A DNA stretch of 64,000 nucleotides from Pseudarthrobacter naphthalenicus (GCF_029076445.1 NZ_JARESG010000021.1:1-64000); one strand, 5' to 3'; shown: positions 28,049-37,335, numbered from the stretch's first letter. Numbers and translations are program-made. The notes: generated by a model not told the origin, from the sequence alone.

Positions 28049-28930
28049 ATGACCAGCCTCCTGACCCGCGTAAAGTCGAAAATGGCCGTCTTCGCCCACC
28101 GAAAAGCCCGCGGCATGCTCGACGGCGAATACGCTTCAGTCTTCCGGGGCCACAGCCTCGATTTTGACGACCTCCGGGCCTACGTTCCCGGCGACGACGT
28201 CCGCGATATCGACTGGAAAGCCACCGCCCGGCACGGGTCACCCCTCATCAAACGCCATGTTGCCGCCCGGCGGCAGACCGTCCTGCTGGTAGCGGATACG
28301 GGCCGGAACATGGCCGCCGAAGCCCGCGACGGCGAAGCCAAGAAGGACATCGCCCTCATGGCGCTCGGGGTCATGGGGTACCTCGCGCACAGGCACGGCG
28401 ACGTGGTGGGCCTGGTCTGCGGGGACGCTGACGGCACGCGTGCGACCCCGGCCAAGGCCGGGGAGGCGCACCTGGAACGGGTCCTGCGGACGATTGATTC
28501 CGCCACGGGCCTGGACTCCGGGCCCAGCCGGATCGAGGCCCAGCTGGAACACGTGGCCCGCACGGTCAAAGGCAGGTTCCTGATCTTTGTTGTGGCCGAC
28601 GAGCTTGCGGCCGGCCCGGAGCTGGAACAGCTGCTGCGCCGGCTTCGTGCCCAGCACGAAATCCTCTGGCTCACCATCCGCGACGCCGTCCTTGCCGGAG
28701 ATGGCTGCGCCGGGGAGGCCTTCAGCGTGGCTGATTCCGGCACGCTCTTGGGACACCTGGCCTCATCCACCGCAGTCACGGAGGCCTACGTGAGGGCAGC
28801 AGGGGAGCGGGACTCCGGGCGGCAGGACATGTTCCGCCGCGCCGGCATCACCGAAGGCCATGTGACCGGCAGCAGCAAGGTGATCACGGAACTTTTCGCC
28901 CTGCTCGAAAGGCACCGGCATGCAGCCTGA
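28049..28930 (+). CDS. DUF58 domain-containing protein
   Basis: A 293-residue protein with the DUF58 signature (YVPGDDVRDIDWKATARHG near residue 50) and a VWA-like following fold (VLLVADTGRNMAAEAR). It is the standard partner of MoxR ATPases; no enzymatic activity is known. It starts eight bases after the moxR stop, and its 3' end overlaps the next gene by 11 bases. Confidence 0.92.
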   Translation: MTSLLTRVKSKMAVFAHRKARGMLDGEYASVFRGHSLDFDDLRAYVPGDDVRDIDWKATARHGSPLIKRHVAARRQTVLLVADTGRNMAAEARDGEAKKDIALMALGVMGYLAHRHGDVVGLVCGDADGTRATPAKAGEAHLERVLRTIDSATGLDSGPSRIEAQLEHVARTVKGRFLIFVVADELAAGPELEQLLRRLRAQHEILWLTIRDAVLAGDGCAGEAFSVADSGTLLGHLASSTAVTEAYVRAAGERDSGRQDMFRRAGITEGHVTGSSKVITELFALLERHRHAA

Positions 28931-29387
28931 CGGCGGCCTCATCGGGCCGCTGCAATACAGCGGCGCCTGGATGTGGGCCGGCTTTGCCCTGCTGGCGGTG
29001 GCCCTGGGCTGGTACTGCTTCGTATTCCTCAGCACCCGCCAACGGCGGCCCGCAGCCGCGGCCCCGTTCACCACGCCGTCGGACCTTCAAGGGCTTAAGG
29101 AGACCTATCTGCAGCGGATTGACGCGGTGGCCGCTGATGCCCGGGCCGGGTTGCTGAGCTCCCGTGAATCCCACCAGAAGCTCAGCCTGCTGGTGCGCAC
29201 GTTTGCCCGGGACGTGACAGGAGTGGATGCGCCCCGAATGACCCTGGCCGAGCTGGAAGGCTACCCGCTTCCCGGCATCGCAGAGGCAGTCCGGAGGATC
29301 TATCCGGGCGAGTTCGGAATGGAACCGCTGCCGCCGGTGCCGCAATCGGCCGAGACGGCACGGCAGGCGGTGGGGCAATGGAACTGA
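28920..29387 (+). CDS. membrane-anchored protein of the MoxR/VWA operon
   Basis: A 155-residue protein with one N-terminal membrane span (about 16-38, AWMWAGFALLAVALGWYCFVF) and a soluble helical domain. Position and layout resemble DUF4381-type proteins found between DUF58 and VWA genes. It overlaps both neighbours (11 and 10 bases), so translation is coupled. The function is unknown. Confidence 0.8.
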   Translation: MQPDGGLIGPLQYSGAWMWAGFALLAVALGWYCFVFLSTRQRRPAAAAPFTTPSDLQGLKETYLQRIDAVAADARAGLLSSRESHQKLSLLVRTFARDVTGVDAPRMTLAELEGYPLPGIAEAVRRIYPGEFGMEPLPPVPQSAETARQAVGQWN

Positions 29388-30403
29388 TGTTCTGGTGGGT
29401 GATTCCGCCTGCGCTGCTCCTGGCGGCCGCAGCACTCTGGCGGGCGCTCCGCCCGCAGGCAAACGCACGACGCCGGCCGGTTGCCCACGCGGACCGCCTC
29501 ACCGCTCTGCCCGAATACCAGGCTGCCCTGCGCCGGCACCGCCGCTGGCTTGCCGTTGCGGCGCTCGCCGCCGCGTCCCTTCTCGTTTCCGCGGTGGTAG
29601 CGGCGGCGCGGCCGGTGGAGCTGACCACCGTCCGGCCTGAGCAGCGGAGCCGGGACATCATGCTGTGCCTGGACAGTTCCGGCTCCATGAGCAGCGCCGA
29701 TTCTGCCGTGGTGGAGGTCTTTGGCGTCCTGGCCAAGGAGTTCGACGGCGAAAGAATCGGCCTCACCATTTTCGACAGCAGTGCGGTCCAGGTTTTTCCG
29801 TTGACCGACGACTATGAGTACGTGCAGGAACAGCTCACGCTGGCCAAAGCGGCTTTCGACGGCGACCCCGGCAGTGCGGGCTTCCTGGACGGCACCTGGA
29901 GCGGGCGCGGGTCCTCGCTGATCGGCGACGGCCTGGCGTCCTGCGTCGCCGGGTTCCCGCCCGCAGGCGCCGGCAGGGCGCCATCACCAACCGGCGGGGC
30001 CGGGCCGGATGCACCAGGCCAGCGTTCGCGGTCCGTTGTGCTGGCGACGGACAATTACCTCTCCGGGGATCCGATCTTCACCCTGGAGCAAGCCGGCACC
30101 CTGGCCAGGGAGCGCGGCGTCAAGGTGTATGCGCTGAATCCCGGCGACTTTGATTACGGTCCCGGGCCTGCGCAGCCCGGCGCAAGGCTGCGGGAAGCAG
30201 CCGACGCCAGCGGCGGGGCGTACTACCCGTTGGATCACCCGGATGCGGTGGTGGACATCGTCCGCAGGGTGCAGGACACGGAAGCGGCCGCGCTGAAGGG
30301 TGCACCGCGGGCCGTGGTTTCGGACGTGCCCAACGTGCCGCTGACGGTGGCTCTCCTGTCCGGTCTGGTCCTGGCAGGCGCATCCTGGCGGCTGAAGCCA
30401 TGA
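29378..30403 (+). CDS. VWA-domain membrane protein (BatA-like)
   Basis: A 341-residue protein with membrane spans near residues 5-22, 52-72 and 320-337 flanking a von Willebrand A domain. The MIDAS metal site DSSGSMSS is near residue 100. The domain would face outside and bind partners through a divalent cation. A Pro/Gly-rich insert (about 190-215) lies inside the VWA domain. The ATGA overlap with the next VWA gene indicates coupling. Confidence 0.9.
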   Translation: MELMFWWVIPPALLLAAAALWRALRPQANARRRPVAHADRLTALPEYQAALRRHRRWLAVAALAAASLLVSAVVAAARPVELTTVRPEQRSRDIMLCLDSSGSMSSADSAVVEVFGVLAKEFDGERIGLTIFDSSAVQVFPLTDDYEYVQEQLTLAKAAFDGDPGSAGFLDGTWSGRGSSLIGDGLASCVAGFPPAGAGRAPSPTGGAGPDAPGQRSRSVVLATDNYLSGDPIFTLEQAGTLARERGVKVYALNPGDFDYGPGPAQPGARLREAADASGGAYYPLDHPDAVVDIVRRVQDTEAAALKGAPRAVVSDVPNVPLTVALLSGLVLAGASWRLKP

Positions 30404-31482
30404 CCCTGCAACCTGTCCTTCCCCTGTGGCTGATGACCGCCCTCATTGGCGCCGTTGTGCTGTCCATGGCCTGGCGGCCGGTGCGGGCGTTCCGGCAGCG
30501 TGGCGCCGGGCGGGGCCGCGGCCGGCTCCACGAAGGGCTGCTCAGGAGCGTCATGGTGCTGTTGCTCCTGGCCGCCGCACTCAGGCCCGGGATTCCCGGC
30601 GGAAACACCCAGACGGCCACCTCGGACGTCAACGTTTTCTTTCTCGTGGACACCAGCAGCAGCATTGTGGCCGAAGACTACGGCAACCAATCGCCGCGGC
30701 TGGACGGTGTCCGCCAGGACATCCTGGCCATCGCCGGCGAACTGGCCGGCGCGCGATTCTCCGTCCTGACATTCGACAGCAATGCCGTAGTCCGGATGCC
30801 CCTTACGACGGACACCTCGGCGCTGGACACCGCCGTCGCTGTGCTGCAGCCGCAGATGCCAGCCTTTTCCAAGGGGAGCAGCGTGACGTCGGCTGCCAAG
30901 CTGCTGGCGGAGCGGCTGCGCGCCGCGCGAGACAGCCACCCCGAACGGCCCAGATTGGTTTTTTATCTGGGCGACGGGGAACAGACCAGCGCCGCGGCGC
31001 CGGAAGGCATCCAGGTCGGCGGCGGCCTGGTGAACGGGGGAGCCGTGCTGGGCTATGGCACAGCGGAGGGTGGCCGGATGAGGGAAAACAGCGGGTCGCG
31101 TTCCGGCGGCGATACCGGGCCCGGCTATATCCAGGACCGCACGTCAGGCAGCGGCGGGGATGCGCTGTCCGTTATCGACGAAGGAAGGCTGCAGTGGATA
31201 GCCGGCCAGTTGGGAATTCCGTATGTTCACCGCGATGCGGGTGATGCCGTGGCGCCGATGATGCAGGCAGCGGATCCCGGCAAGCTTGAACGGGCACCGG
31301 AGGGCGTAGGTCTGGACGGACGCTTTGAGCTGTACTGGATCTTCGCCCTTGGCGCGTTCACGCTCTGTCTGCGGGAAGCGGTTTTACTGCTGCGGCACTG
31401 GCTGCGGCTGCCGGCCGCAAACTCCGTGCCGGACCGCGCGCAGACCGTCGCGGTCCGGCACTCAGGGGACGCGCGGACATGA
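30400..31482 (+). CDS. VWA-domain membrane protein (BatB-like)
   Basis: A 360-residue paralogue-like protein with N-terminal membrane spans (about 5-22 and 48-64). The VWA domain has the MIDAS variant DTSSSIVAED near residue 86, and there is a C-terminal span (about 305-330). A Gly/Ser-rich stretch (about 220-250) carries little conservation. It overlaps both neighbours by four bases. Confidence 0.9.
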   Translation: MTLQPVLPLWLMTALIGAVVLSMAWRPVRAFRQRGAGRGRGRLHEGLLRSVMVLLLLAAALRPGIPGGNTQTATSDVNVFFLVDTSSSIVAEDYGNQSPRLDGVRQDILAIAGELAGARFSVLTFDSNAVVRMPLTTDTSALDTAVAVLQPQMPAFSKGSSVTSAAKLLAERLRAARDSHPERPRLVFYLGDGEQTSAAAPEGIQVGGGLVNGGAVLGYGTAEGGRMRENSGSRSGGDTGPGYIQDRTSGSGGDALSVIDEGRLQWIAGQLGIPYVHRDAGDAVAPMMQAADPGKLERAPEGVGLDGRFELYWIFALGAFTLCLREAVLLLRHWLRLPAANSVPDRAQTVAVRHSGDART

Positions 31483-32231
31483 GGCAGCCCCTATGCGAGA
31501 TGCCCGGCGACAGGCTGCTGCGCCGTCGCCGGCTGCTCCGGTGGTCCCTCCTGCCGGTGCTGCTTCTGCTCTGCCTGGCCGCCAAGCTGCTCAGCGTCGG
31601 GGTGCTGGCCGGCCAGGCAGAGGAGGCTTTCGACGGCGGTGACGCCGGTGCAGTGGCCGATGCCGCGGCCGGGCTGCGCATCGCTAACTTCACCGAGCCC
31701 CACAAGGCGCCTTTCGTGGAAGGTGACGGTTTGTTCCTCGCCGGGAACTACGCCGGAGCCCGCCGCAGCTTTGAGGAAGCACTGGAACGTGCGGGCCACG
31801 TTGACGAATGTGCCATCCGGGTTAACCTGGCGCTCAGTATCGAACGCCTCGGTGATCTTCAGGCCGCCGCGGGGGACCAAGGCTCCGCAGCCAGCCTTTT
31901 CGCCGAAGGACTGACGGTGGTGAAGGCTGCCCCGGACAACTGCTTTGATGCCAGCGCTGAGGGCGGGCCCGGGACGGGAGCGGCGGACAAGCTCAACCAG
32001 GCCGGGGAGCGGTTGACGCGGAAGGGCGAAGAGAATGCCGGCCCCGGCAAACCCGGGGCTGCGAAGACGCCCGGGGAATCCGGCCAGCCGGCAGAACCGC
32101 GGAACCAGAGTCAGCTTGACCAGCTCAAGGACAGTACCCGGGAGGCCCGGAGCGAGCGGAACTCGGGGCAGGAACGGGACGAGTACCTCCGGGACAATGA
32201 CTTCGGCTCGGGAGCGGACCGGCCCTGGTAG
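31479..32231 (+). CDS. TPR-like membrane-anchored protein (BatC-like)
   Basis: A 250-residue protein with an Arg-rich N-terminus and one membrane span (about 24-44). A helical-repeat region follows (FLAGNYAGARRSFEEALERA, residues about 85-150), in TPR style, and the C-terminal third is charged and disordered. It is the last gene of the MoxR operon and corresponds in place to BatC/BatE proteins, which bring partners together. A strong hairpin starts 22 bases after its stop. Confidence 0.8.
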   Translation: MRQPLCEMPGDRLLRRRRLLRWSLLPVLLLLCLAAKLLSVGVLAGQAEEAFDGGDAGAVADAAAGLRIANFTEPHKAPFVEGDGLFLAGNYAGARRSFEEALERAGHVDECAIRVNLALSIERLGDLQAAAGDQGSAASLFAEGLTVVKAAPDNCFDASAEGGPGTGAADKLNQAGERLTRKGEENAGPGKPGAAKTPGESGQPAEPRNQSQLDQLKDSTREARSERNSGQERDEYLRDNDFGSGADRPW

Positions 32232-32252
32232 GCGAACAAAATTCTATGCAGC

Positions 32253-32288
32253 GCCGAAACAAGACGTAAAACTGCGTCTTAATTCGGC
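32253..32288 (+). terminator. hairpin after the MoxR operon (terminator or attenuator arm)
   Basis: GCCGAA (32253-32258) pairs with TTCGGC (32283-32288), and AAGACG (32261-32266) pairs with CGTCTT (32275-32280) around an 8-base loop. No T-tract follows. The right arm overlaps a second hairpin at 32285-32313, so the two cannot form together. Confidence 0.55.
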
Positions 32289-32313
32289 GGCGAACTTGAA
32301 CGGGGCGCCGCCG
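32285..32313 (+). promoter_or_regulatory. second, competing hairpin in metF upstream region
   Basis: CGGCGGCG (32285-32292) pairs with CGCCGCCG (32306-32313) around a 13-base loop. It shares its left arm with the preceding hairpin. Confidence 0.45.
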
Positions 32314-32333
32314 GCTCTTAGAGTTCTATACAA

Positions 32334-32347
32334 GTTACCGAGGTAAC
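32334..32347. promoter_or_regulatory. palindromic operator-like site upstream of metF
   Basis: GTTACCGAGGTAAC is a 6-bp perfect inverted repeat with a 2-bp spacer, extended by ACA/TGT on the flanks. It starts right after a TATACA (32327-32332) that could be a -10 box. A repressor bound here would block metF-metE transcription. The protein is unknown. Confidence 0.45.
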
Positions 32348-32349
32348 GT

Positions 32350-32400
32350 GTCAGCGATCCTCCGATCCGGAGGGTGTGGGTGCCCCCATGTGGGCCTGAC
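32350..32400 (+). promoter_or_regulatory. candidate structured RNA element in metF leader
   Basis: GTCAG (32350-32354) pairs with CTGAC (32396-32400), closing a module. Inside are the hairpin CCTCCG-ATC-CGGAGG (32359-32373) and a second small stem TGGG/CCCA (32377-32388). It does not match SAM-I, SAM-IV or SAH riboswitch cores that I know. The rest of the gap to metF (32401-32551) holds no gene. Confidence 0.35.
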
Positions 32401-32551
32401 ATTTGCTCACGGAAAACTTCGTTCCAGGCGTAACAGTCGCGACTGCGTCCCTGAGAAGTTTGTCCGTGTTCCCCAAACTCAATTCATTGCCCGGCCTGCG
32501 GTCACACTATGTTGACCGGAAGCTGCCAATGGCCCAAAGCCAAGGACGCAA

Positions 32552-33616
32552 ATGTCACCCCCAAGCCTTATCGAAACACATCCAAATCTCTGCGAAACCG
32601 CCCCCGTGGCGCTTTCCTACGAACTCTTCCCGCCGCGTTCTCCTGCTGCGGCTGAGTCGCTCTGGACCACCATCCGGGAACTGGAGACCACCGAGCCGGA
32701 CTACGTCTCGGTCACGTACGGTGCCAGTGGCTCAAACCGGGACACCGCCGTCGAACTCATCAACCGGCTCCTGCTCGAAACCACCCTCCGGCCCCTGGCC
32801 CACCTGACCTGCGTGGGCAACACCCCGGAGGAACTGGCTGAGATCATCGGGGAGCTGCTGGACACCGGGGTGCGGGGCATCCTGGCGCTGCGGGGAGACC
32901 GCCCCCAGGACGGCGAGCCGCCCGTCCCCGGGTCGCTGCGGTATGCCCAGGACCTGATTGAGCTCATCCGCCGTGTCGAACAGAGGCGGTCAGCGCTGCT
33001 GTGCGCAGGCAAGATCGCGGTGGGAGTAGCCGCGTACCCCACCCGGCACCCGGAGTCGCCCACCGTCGCCCACGACGTCGAGGTACTGCTCGCGAAGCAG
33101 CGCTCCGGCGCTGACTTCGCCATCACGCAGGTGTATTTCCGCACTGAGCAGTACGCCGACCTTGTCAGCCGTGCGCGCCGCGCCGGCGTCACCATTCCCA
33201 TCGTCCCGGGCGTTATGCCGCTGACCAGTCTTCGGCGCGTCACCCGTCTTGGCGAATTGACGGGCGTGGAACCGGAACCGGAACTCCTGGCACTCCTGGC
33301 CGGGGCAGAGACCGACGCCGAGCGGCTGCGGATCGGGGTCCGGGCCACTGTGGACCTGGCCAACGCAGCCCTGGACGCCGGGGCGCCGGGCATCCACCTT
33401 TACACATTCAACGAACATGTCAGCGCCCTGGAGGTCCTGGACAAACTGTCACTGCCGCGCCAGGCACGTTCGGTTGGCCGACGCAGCGCCGCCGCCCAAC
33501 GCAGCGTCGCTGCTCAATCCAGCGCCCGCTCCACTGCCGTGACCCGCTCCACCGCGGCTGCCCGGCCGAACACAGACACCCGCTCCGACGCCGGGGTACG
33601 CCAGCTGGCCAGCTGA
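32552..33616 (+). CDS. metF: methylenetetrahydrofolate reductase
   Basis: MetF makes 5-methyl-THF for methionine synthesis. The 354-residue protein has the TIM-barrel core from about residue 20 (ALSYELFPPRSP) with the family stretches DYVSVTYGASGS, HLTCVGNT, ILALRGDRP and a C-terminal GIHLYTFN. The last 45 residues are Arg/Ser/Thr/Ala low-complexity sequence beyond the enzyme. ATG 32552 has AAGGA five bases upstream. metE follows after 53 bases, so methyl donor and acceptor enzyme are made together. Confidence 0.95.
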   Translation: MSPPSLIETHPNLCETAPVALSYELFPPRSPAAAESLWTTIRELETTEPDYVSVTYGASGSNRDTAVELINRLLLETTLRPLAHLTCVGNTPEELAEIIGELLDTGVRGILALRGDRPQDGEPPVPGSLRYAQDLIELIRRVEQRRSALLCAGKIAVGVAAYPTRHPESPTVAHDVEVLLAKQRSGADFAITQVYFRTEQYADLVSRARRAGVTIPIVPGVMPLTSLRRVTRLGELTGVEPEPELLALLAGAETDAERLRIGVRATVDLANAALDAGAPGIHLYTFNEHVSALEVLDKLSLPRQARSVGRRSAAAQRSVAAQSSARSTAVTRSTAAARPNTDTRSDAGVRQLAS

Positions 33617-33669
33617 CCCCGCCTGCACACAACCTTCTTCCCCGCTTCAAGACTTCAAAGGAATCTTCC

Positions 33670-36006
33670 ATGCCTGAAAACAACCCCGCCACCCCGTTCC
33701 CCGCCGCTTCCCTCCTGGGCTACCCGAGGATCGGCCGCCGCCGAGAACTCAAAAGGGCAGTCGAGGCCTACTGGGCCGGCAAGATCGATGCCGACGCGCT
33801 GGACGCGGCCGCCAAGGACATCCAGCTGAGCATCGCCCGGCGGCTGCAGGATCTGGGCCTCACCGAAGCTGCCGCCGTCCCGGGAACGTTCTCCTACTAC
33901 GACCAGGTGCTGGACGCCACCGCCCACCTCGGCGCGGTTCCGGCCCGTTTCGGCAACCTCCTCGACGCCGAGGGCCAGTTGGACATCGACGGCTATTTCA
34001 CCCTGGCCCGCGGTACGAAGGACCAGCAGCCGCTGGAAATGACCAAGTGGTTCGACACCAACTACCACTACCTGGTTCCGGAGATCGGTCCGGCGACCAC
34101 GTTTGCCTTGGCCTCCAACCGGATCGTGGCGGAATTCGAGTTCGCCCTGGCCAACGGCATCGAGACCCGCCCGTACATTGTTGGCCCGGTCACCTACCTT
34201 TTGCTGTCCAAGGCATCCGACGACGCCCCCGCAGGGTTCGCGCCGCTGTCACGCCTCGAAGACATCCTGCCGGTCTACACGCAGTTGCTCGAAAAGCTCG
34301 CCGCCGCAGGTGCGAGCTGGATCCAGCTTGATGAGCCCGCCCTGGTGGTTGACCACGATACGCCGGCAGCGGAAATCGAGGCGGCCGTCGCCCGTTCCTA
34401 CGAGGTGCTGTCCGGCGCCGCCAGGCGCCCGCAGATCCTCGTCTCCACCCCGTACGGAGCCCTGGACGGCCAGCTGGGGACCCTGGCTGCCACCGCCATT
34501 GACGCCCTGCACATCGACGCCTTCAAGGGCGCCGTTCCCTCGGCAGCGGCGCTCGCTGCCCTAGGGGACAAAACCCTGGTTGCCGGCGTCGTTGACGGCC
34601 ATAACATCTGGCGCAACGACCTCGCCGCCTCAGCCGCGAAGCTGGATGAACTGAAGGCGGCGGCCGGCCGCGTCACCGTCAGTACCTCCACATCCACCCA
34701 GCACGTCCCGCACGATGTCACCGAAGAGGGCCAGCTTTCCGACGACTTGCGCAGCTGGCTCGCCTTCGCTGACCAGAAGGCTGTTGAGGTCAAGGCACTA
34801 GCCTCTTACCTGGCCGATCCCGCTTCTGCCCGGGCAGCCATTGACGAGGCATCGGCCGCGATCGCCGGCCGCGCCGCCGCCGCGGGAGTTCGCCGTGAGG
34901 AGGTCCGCACCCGCACCGGTTCGCTGACCGACGCCGACTTCAGCCGCTCCGAGTACGCGGTCCGCGAGGCTGCCCAGGAAAAGGCCCTGCACCTGCCGCC
35001 GCTGCCCACCACCACCATCGGTTCCTTCCCGCAAACCTCCGAGATCCGGTCGGCCCGTGCCCGCAACAACAAGGGCGAGCTCACTAACGCACAGTACGAG
35101 CAGCTCATGAAGGACGAGATCAAGCGCGTTGTTGAGTTGCAGGAGGAACTGGGCTACGACGTCCTGGTGCACGGCGAACCCGAGCGCAACGACATGGTCC
35201 AGTACTTCGCCGAGAACCTCGACGGCTTCGACGTCACGGTCCACGGCTGGGTCCAGTCCTACGGCTCACGCTGCACCCGGCCGTCCATCCTGTGGGGCGA
35301 CGTCACCCGTAGCGCCCCCATCACGGTCAAGTGGGCTGAGTACGCCCAGTCGCTGACGGGCAAGCCGATGAAGGGCATGCTCACCGGGCCGGTCACCATC
35401 CTGGCCTGGTCCTTCGTCCGCGACGACCAGCCTTTGGGCGAGACAGCCAACCAGGTGGGCCTGGCCCTGCGCGACGAGATCGCTGACCTCGAAGCAGCCG
35501 GGATCAAGATCATCCAGGTGGACGAGCCTGCCCTGCGGGAGCTTCTGCCCCTGCGCAAGGCAGAGCAGGCAGCCTACCTGAAGTGGTCCGTGGAATCTTT
35601 CCGGCTGGCCACCGCCGGTGCCGCCGACGCAACCCAGATCCACACCCACCTCTGCTACTCGGAGTTCGGCGTGATCATCGACGCGATCGACGGGCTCGAC
35701 GCCGACGTGACTTCCATCGAAGCTGCCCGCTCACGGATGGAGGTTGTCCACGACCTCGAGTCCCACGGCTTCGGCCGCGGCGTGGGCCCGGGTGTCTACG
35801 ACATCCACTCGCCGCGTGTTCCGGGTGAGGCTGAGGTCACCGAACTGCTGGCCACCGCCGTCAAGCACGTCCCGTCCCGACAGCTCTGGGTCAACCCGGA
35901 CTGCGGCCTGAAGACCCGCGGCTACGCCGAGACCGAAGAGTCCCTGCGTAACCTGGTCAAGGCCACCAAGACCATCCGGGCGGGCCTGCTGGCCGCGGCC
36001 AACTAA
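33670..36006 (+). CDS. metE: 5-methyltetrahydropteroyltriglutamate--homocysteine methyltransferase (cobalamin-independent)
   Basis: MetE transfers methyl from methyl-THF to homocysteine without B12. At 778 residues it has the normal double-barrel length. It starts with the family N-terminus GYPRIGRRRELKRAVEAYW. The zinc ligands are in HTHLCYSEF near residue 658 and NPDCGLKTRG near residue 745. ATG 33670 follows AAAGGAA. No B12 riboswitch is visible upstream; control probably comes through the metF leader. Confidence 0.97.
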   Translation: MPENNPATPFPAASLLGYPRIGRRRELKRAVEAYWAGKIDADALDAAAKDIQLSIARRLQDLGLTEAAAVPGTFSYYDQVLDATAHLGAVPARFGNLLDAEGQLDIDGYFTLARGTKDQQPLEMTKWFDTNYHYLVPEIGPATTFALASNRIVAEFEFALANGIETRPYIVGPVTYLLLSKASDDAPAGFAPLSRLEDILPVYTQLLEKLAAAGASWIQLDEPALVVDHDTPAAEIEAAVARSYEVLSGAARRPQILVSTPYGALDGQLGTLAATAIDALHIDAFKGAVPSAAALAALGDKTLVAGVVDGHNIWRNDLAASAAKLDELKAAAGRVTVSTSTSTQHVPHDVTEEGQLSDDLRSWLAFADQKAVEVKALASYLADPASARAAIDEASAAIAGRAAAAGVRREEVRTRTGSLTDADFSRSEYAVREAAQEKALHLPPLPTTTIGSFPQTSEIRSARARNNKGELTNAQYEQLMKDEIKRVVELQEELGYDVLVHGEPERNDMVQYFAENLDGFDVTVHGWVQSYGSRCTRPSILWGDVTRSAPITVKWAEYAQSLTGKPMKGMLTGPVTILAWSFVRDDQPLGETANQVGLALRDEIADLEAAGIKIIQVDEPALRELLPLRKAEQAAYLKWSVESFRLATAGAADATQIHTHLCYSEFGVIIDAIDGLDADVTSIEAARSRMEVVHDLESHGFGRGVGPGVYDIHSPRVPGEAEVTELLATAVKHVPSRQLWVNPDCGLKTRGYAETEESLRNLVKATKTIRAGLLAAAN

Positions 36007-36029
36007 GGCGTCCCGCTGGACATCTGAAT

Positions 36030-36081
36030 AAAGCCCGACGGCGGCCGGTCACCTTTCGGTGAGCGGCCGCCGTCGCGCTTT
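36030..36081 (+). terminator. terminator after metE
   Basis: GACGGCGGCCG (36037-36047) pairs with CGGCCGCCGTC (36064-36074), TCACC pairs with GGTGA inside, and AAAGC/GCTTT is on the outside. It separates metE from the convergent membrane protein gene. Confidence 0.88.
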
Positions 36082-36784
36082 AGGTTCCGGCGGTTGAGCG
36101 GGCGGGCGGCTGCATCCGCAGGGCACTGACGAGCAACCACAGGCTCCAGGCGACGGTGGCCAGAATTCCGATCAGGGTGGGCAACGTGTTTGCGGGTGCG
36201 AATCCTTCCGCTCCGATGATCCAGCCCTGAACAAGGTAAGCAACCCCGGACAGCACCATGAGATAGCCGATGACGCGGGACACTTGACGCGTTGCGGCTA
36301 TGACAATGCCGAAAAGTACCAGGGCGGTTCCCAGCATAAAACTCTGATAGCTTCGCATGCCCCATTCCAGCCAGCGGATGCCCTCGGCGGTGGCAAAACG
36401 CGCCGGCTCCTCGGGCGCGGGAGCGGCTGCCCAGGCGTCGGCGGCGTGTTTGAGGGCGACGCCGTCCACGGCTTGGAGCGCGCCATACAGAGCTAGAGCG
36501 GTTGCCGCGGCCAGGGCGCCGAATCTGGCGGTCACGGCGAGGAGGCCCGGCCGGACAACAAGGGCAGGCAGGAGGACAAACAGCCCGGCGATCAGCAGGG
36601 CCATGCCCACAAACTGGCCCAGGTGCACAAACGTCCAGATCCCGCTGGCGGCATACGCCGCGAACGAGGCCACATGATCGTTGGCGTCCCCTGATTCGGC
36701 GTGGAACAGGCCCGCCACCAGGGAGGCCAGCACACCGGCGAAAAGCAGCCACGCCGCTAGGCGCCATCGTCTGCGCTTATCCAT
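36080..36784 (-). CDS. polytopic membrane protein of unknown function
   Basis: A 234-residue protein with about six hydrophobic segments (roughly 8-28, 40-70, 80-105, 140-160, 165-185 and 200-222). ATG 36784 gives a basic N-terminus (MDKRRRWRLAAW) followed at once by the first span. Upstream in-frame residues are Pro/Arg-rich and look noncoding. No catalytic motif is visible. Confidence 0.8.
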   Translation of the reverse strand: MDKRRRWRLAAWLLFAGVLASLVAGLFHAESGDANDHVASFAAYAASGIWTFVHLGQFVGMALLIAGLFVLLPALVVRPGLLAVTARFGALAAATALALYGALQAVDGVALKHAADAWAAAPAPEEPARFATAEGIRWLEWGMRSYQSFMLGTALVLFGIVIAATRQVSRVIGYLMVLSGVAYLVQGWIIGAEGFAPANTLPTLIGILATVAWSLWLLVSALRMQPPARSTAGT

Positions 36785-37027
36785 AGCTAATGGTGAAAAC
36801 GGGCCAGCGGAGCGCAGTAGGGCTAAAGGTCCCCAGTCCCGGTGGGTGGACCGCAAGCGTGGAACTGGCGGAGCGTGGAAGTGGCGGGGCCGGTGTTCCC
36901 GGGGCCGGAATTGGTGGGGGTGGAGCGGCCGTCGCCCGGCGTAGGGGACCAAAGGCTCTGACACTTCACAGGGCCGCACCTGATAGTCAAAGAAAGGGCG
37001 GGCATCGACATTCAGGAGGCGTTAGCG

Positions 37028-37294
37028 ATGATGTACTGGGGCGGAGACATGGGAGGCTGGGGCTATGTCCTGACGATCGTGAGCTTTGTATTGTTCTGGG
37101 GGACCATCATCACCGCCATCGTCCTTCTGGCGCGAGCCCTGGGAGCCGGCGGCCGGCGGTACGACGCCCGAGGGCCAGGTCACGAATTAGCGGAGGATTT
37201 GCTCGCTGAGCGGTTTGCCCGCGGTGAAATCGATGAGAACGAGTACACCGCACGGCTGGCTACGCTGCGTCGCGGACGCGGCGCAGCCCAGTGA
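37028..37294 (+). CDS. SHOCT-domain membrane protein
   Basis: An 88-residue protein with one membrane span (about 10-35) and a C-terminal SHOCT motif (LLAERFARGEIDENEYTARLATL, residues about 58-80). SHOCT is a short oligomerisation-type module often found at the ends of membrane or stress proteins. ATG 37028 (or the second ATG at 37031) follows a GGAGGCG site. It is divergent from the preceding membrane protein. Confidence 0.88.
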   Translation: MMYWGGDMGGWGYVLTIVSFVLFWGTIITAIVLLARALGAGGRRYDARGPGHELAEDLLAERFARGEIDENEYTARLATLRRGRGAAQ

Positions 37295-37335
37295 ACGCTA
37301 CGCAGGCGGACCTTCGGGGTTTAACGGGTGCGGGT

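Noticed and set aside
32350..32400. SAM-IV or SAH riboswitch before metF
   Set aside because: Only a GTGGGTGCCCC-like piece resembles SAM-IV; the conserved core and pseudoknot partners were not found. Kept only as an unassigned structured element.
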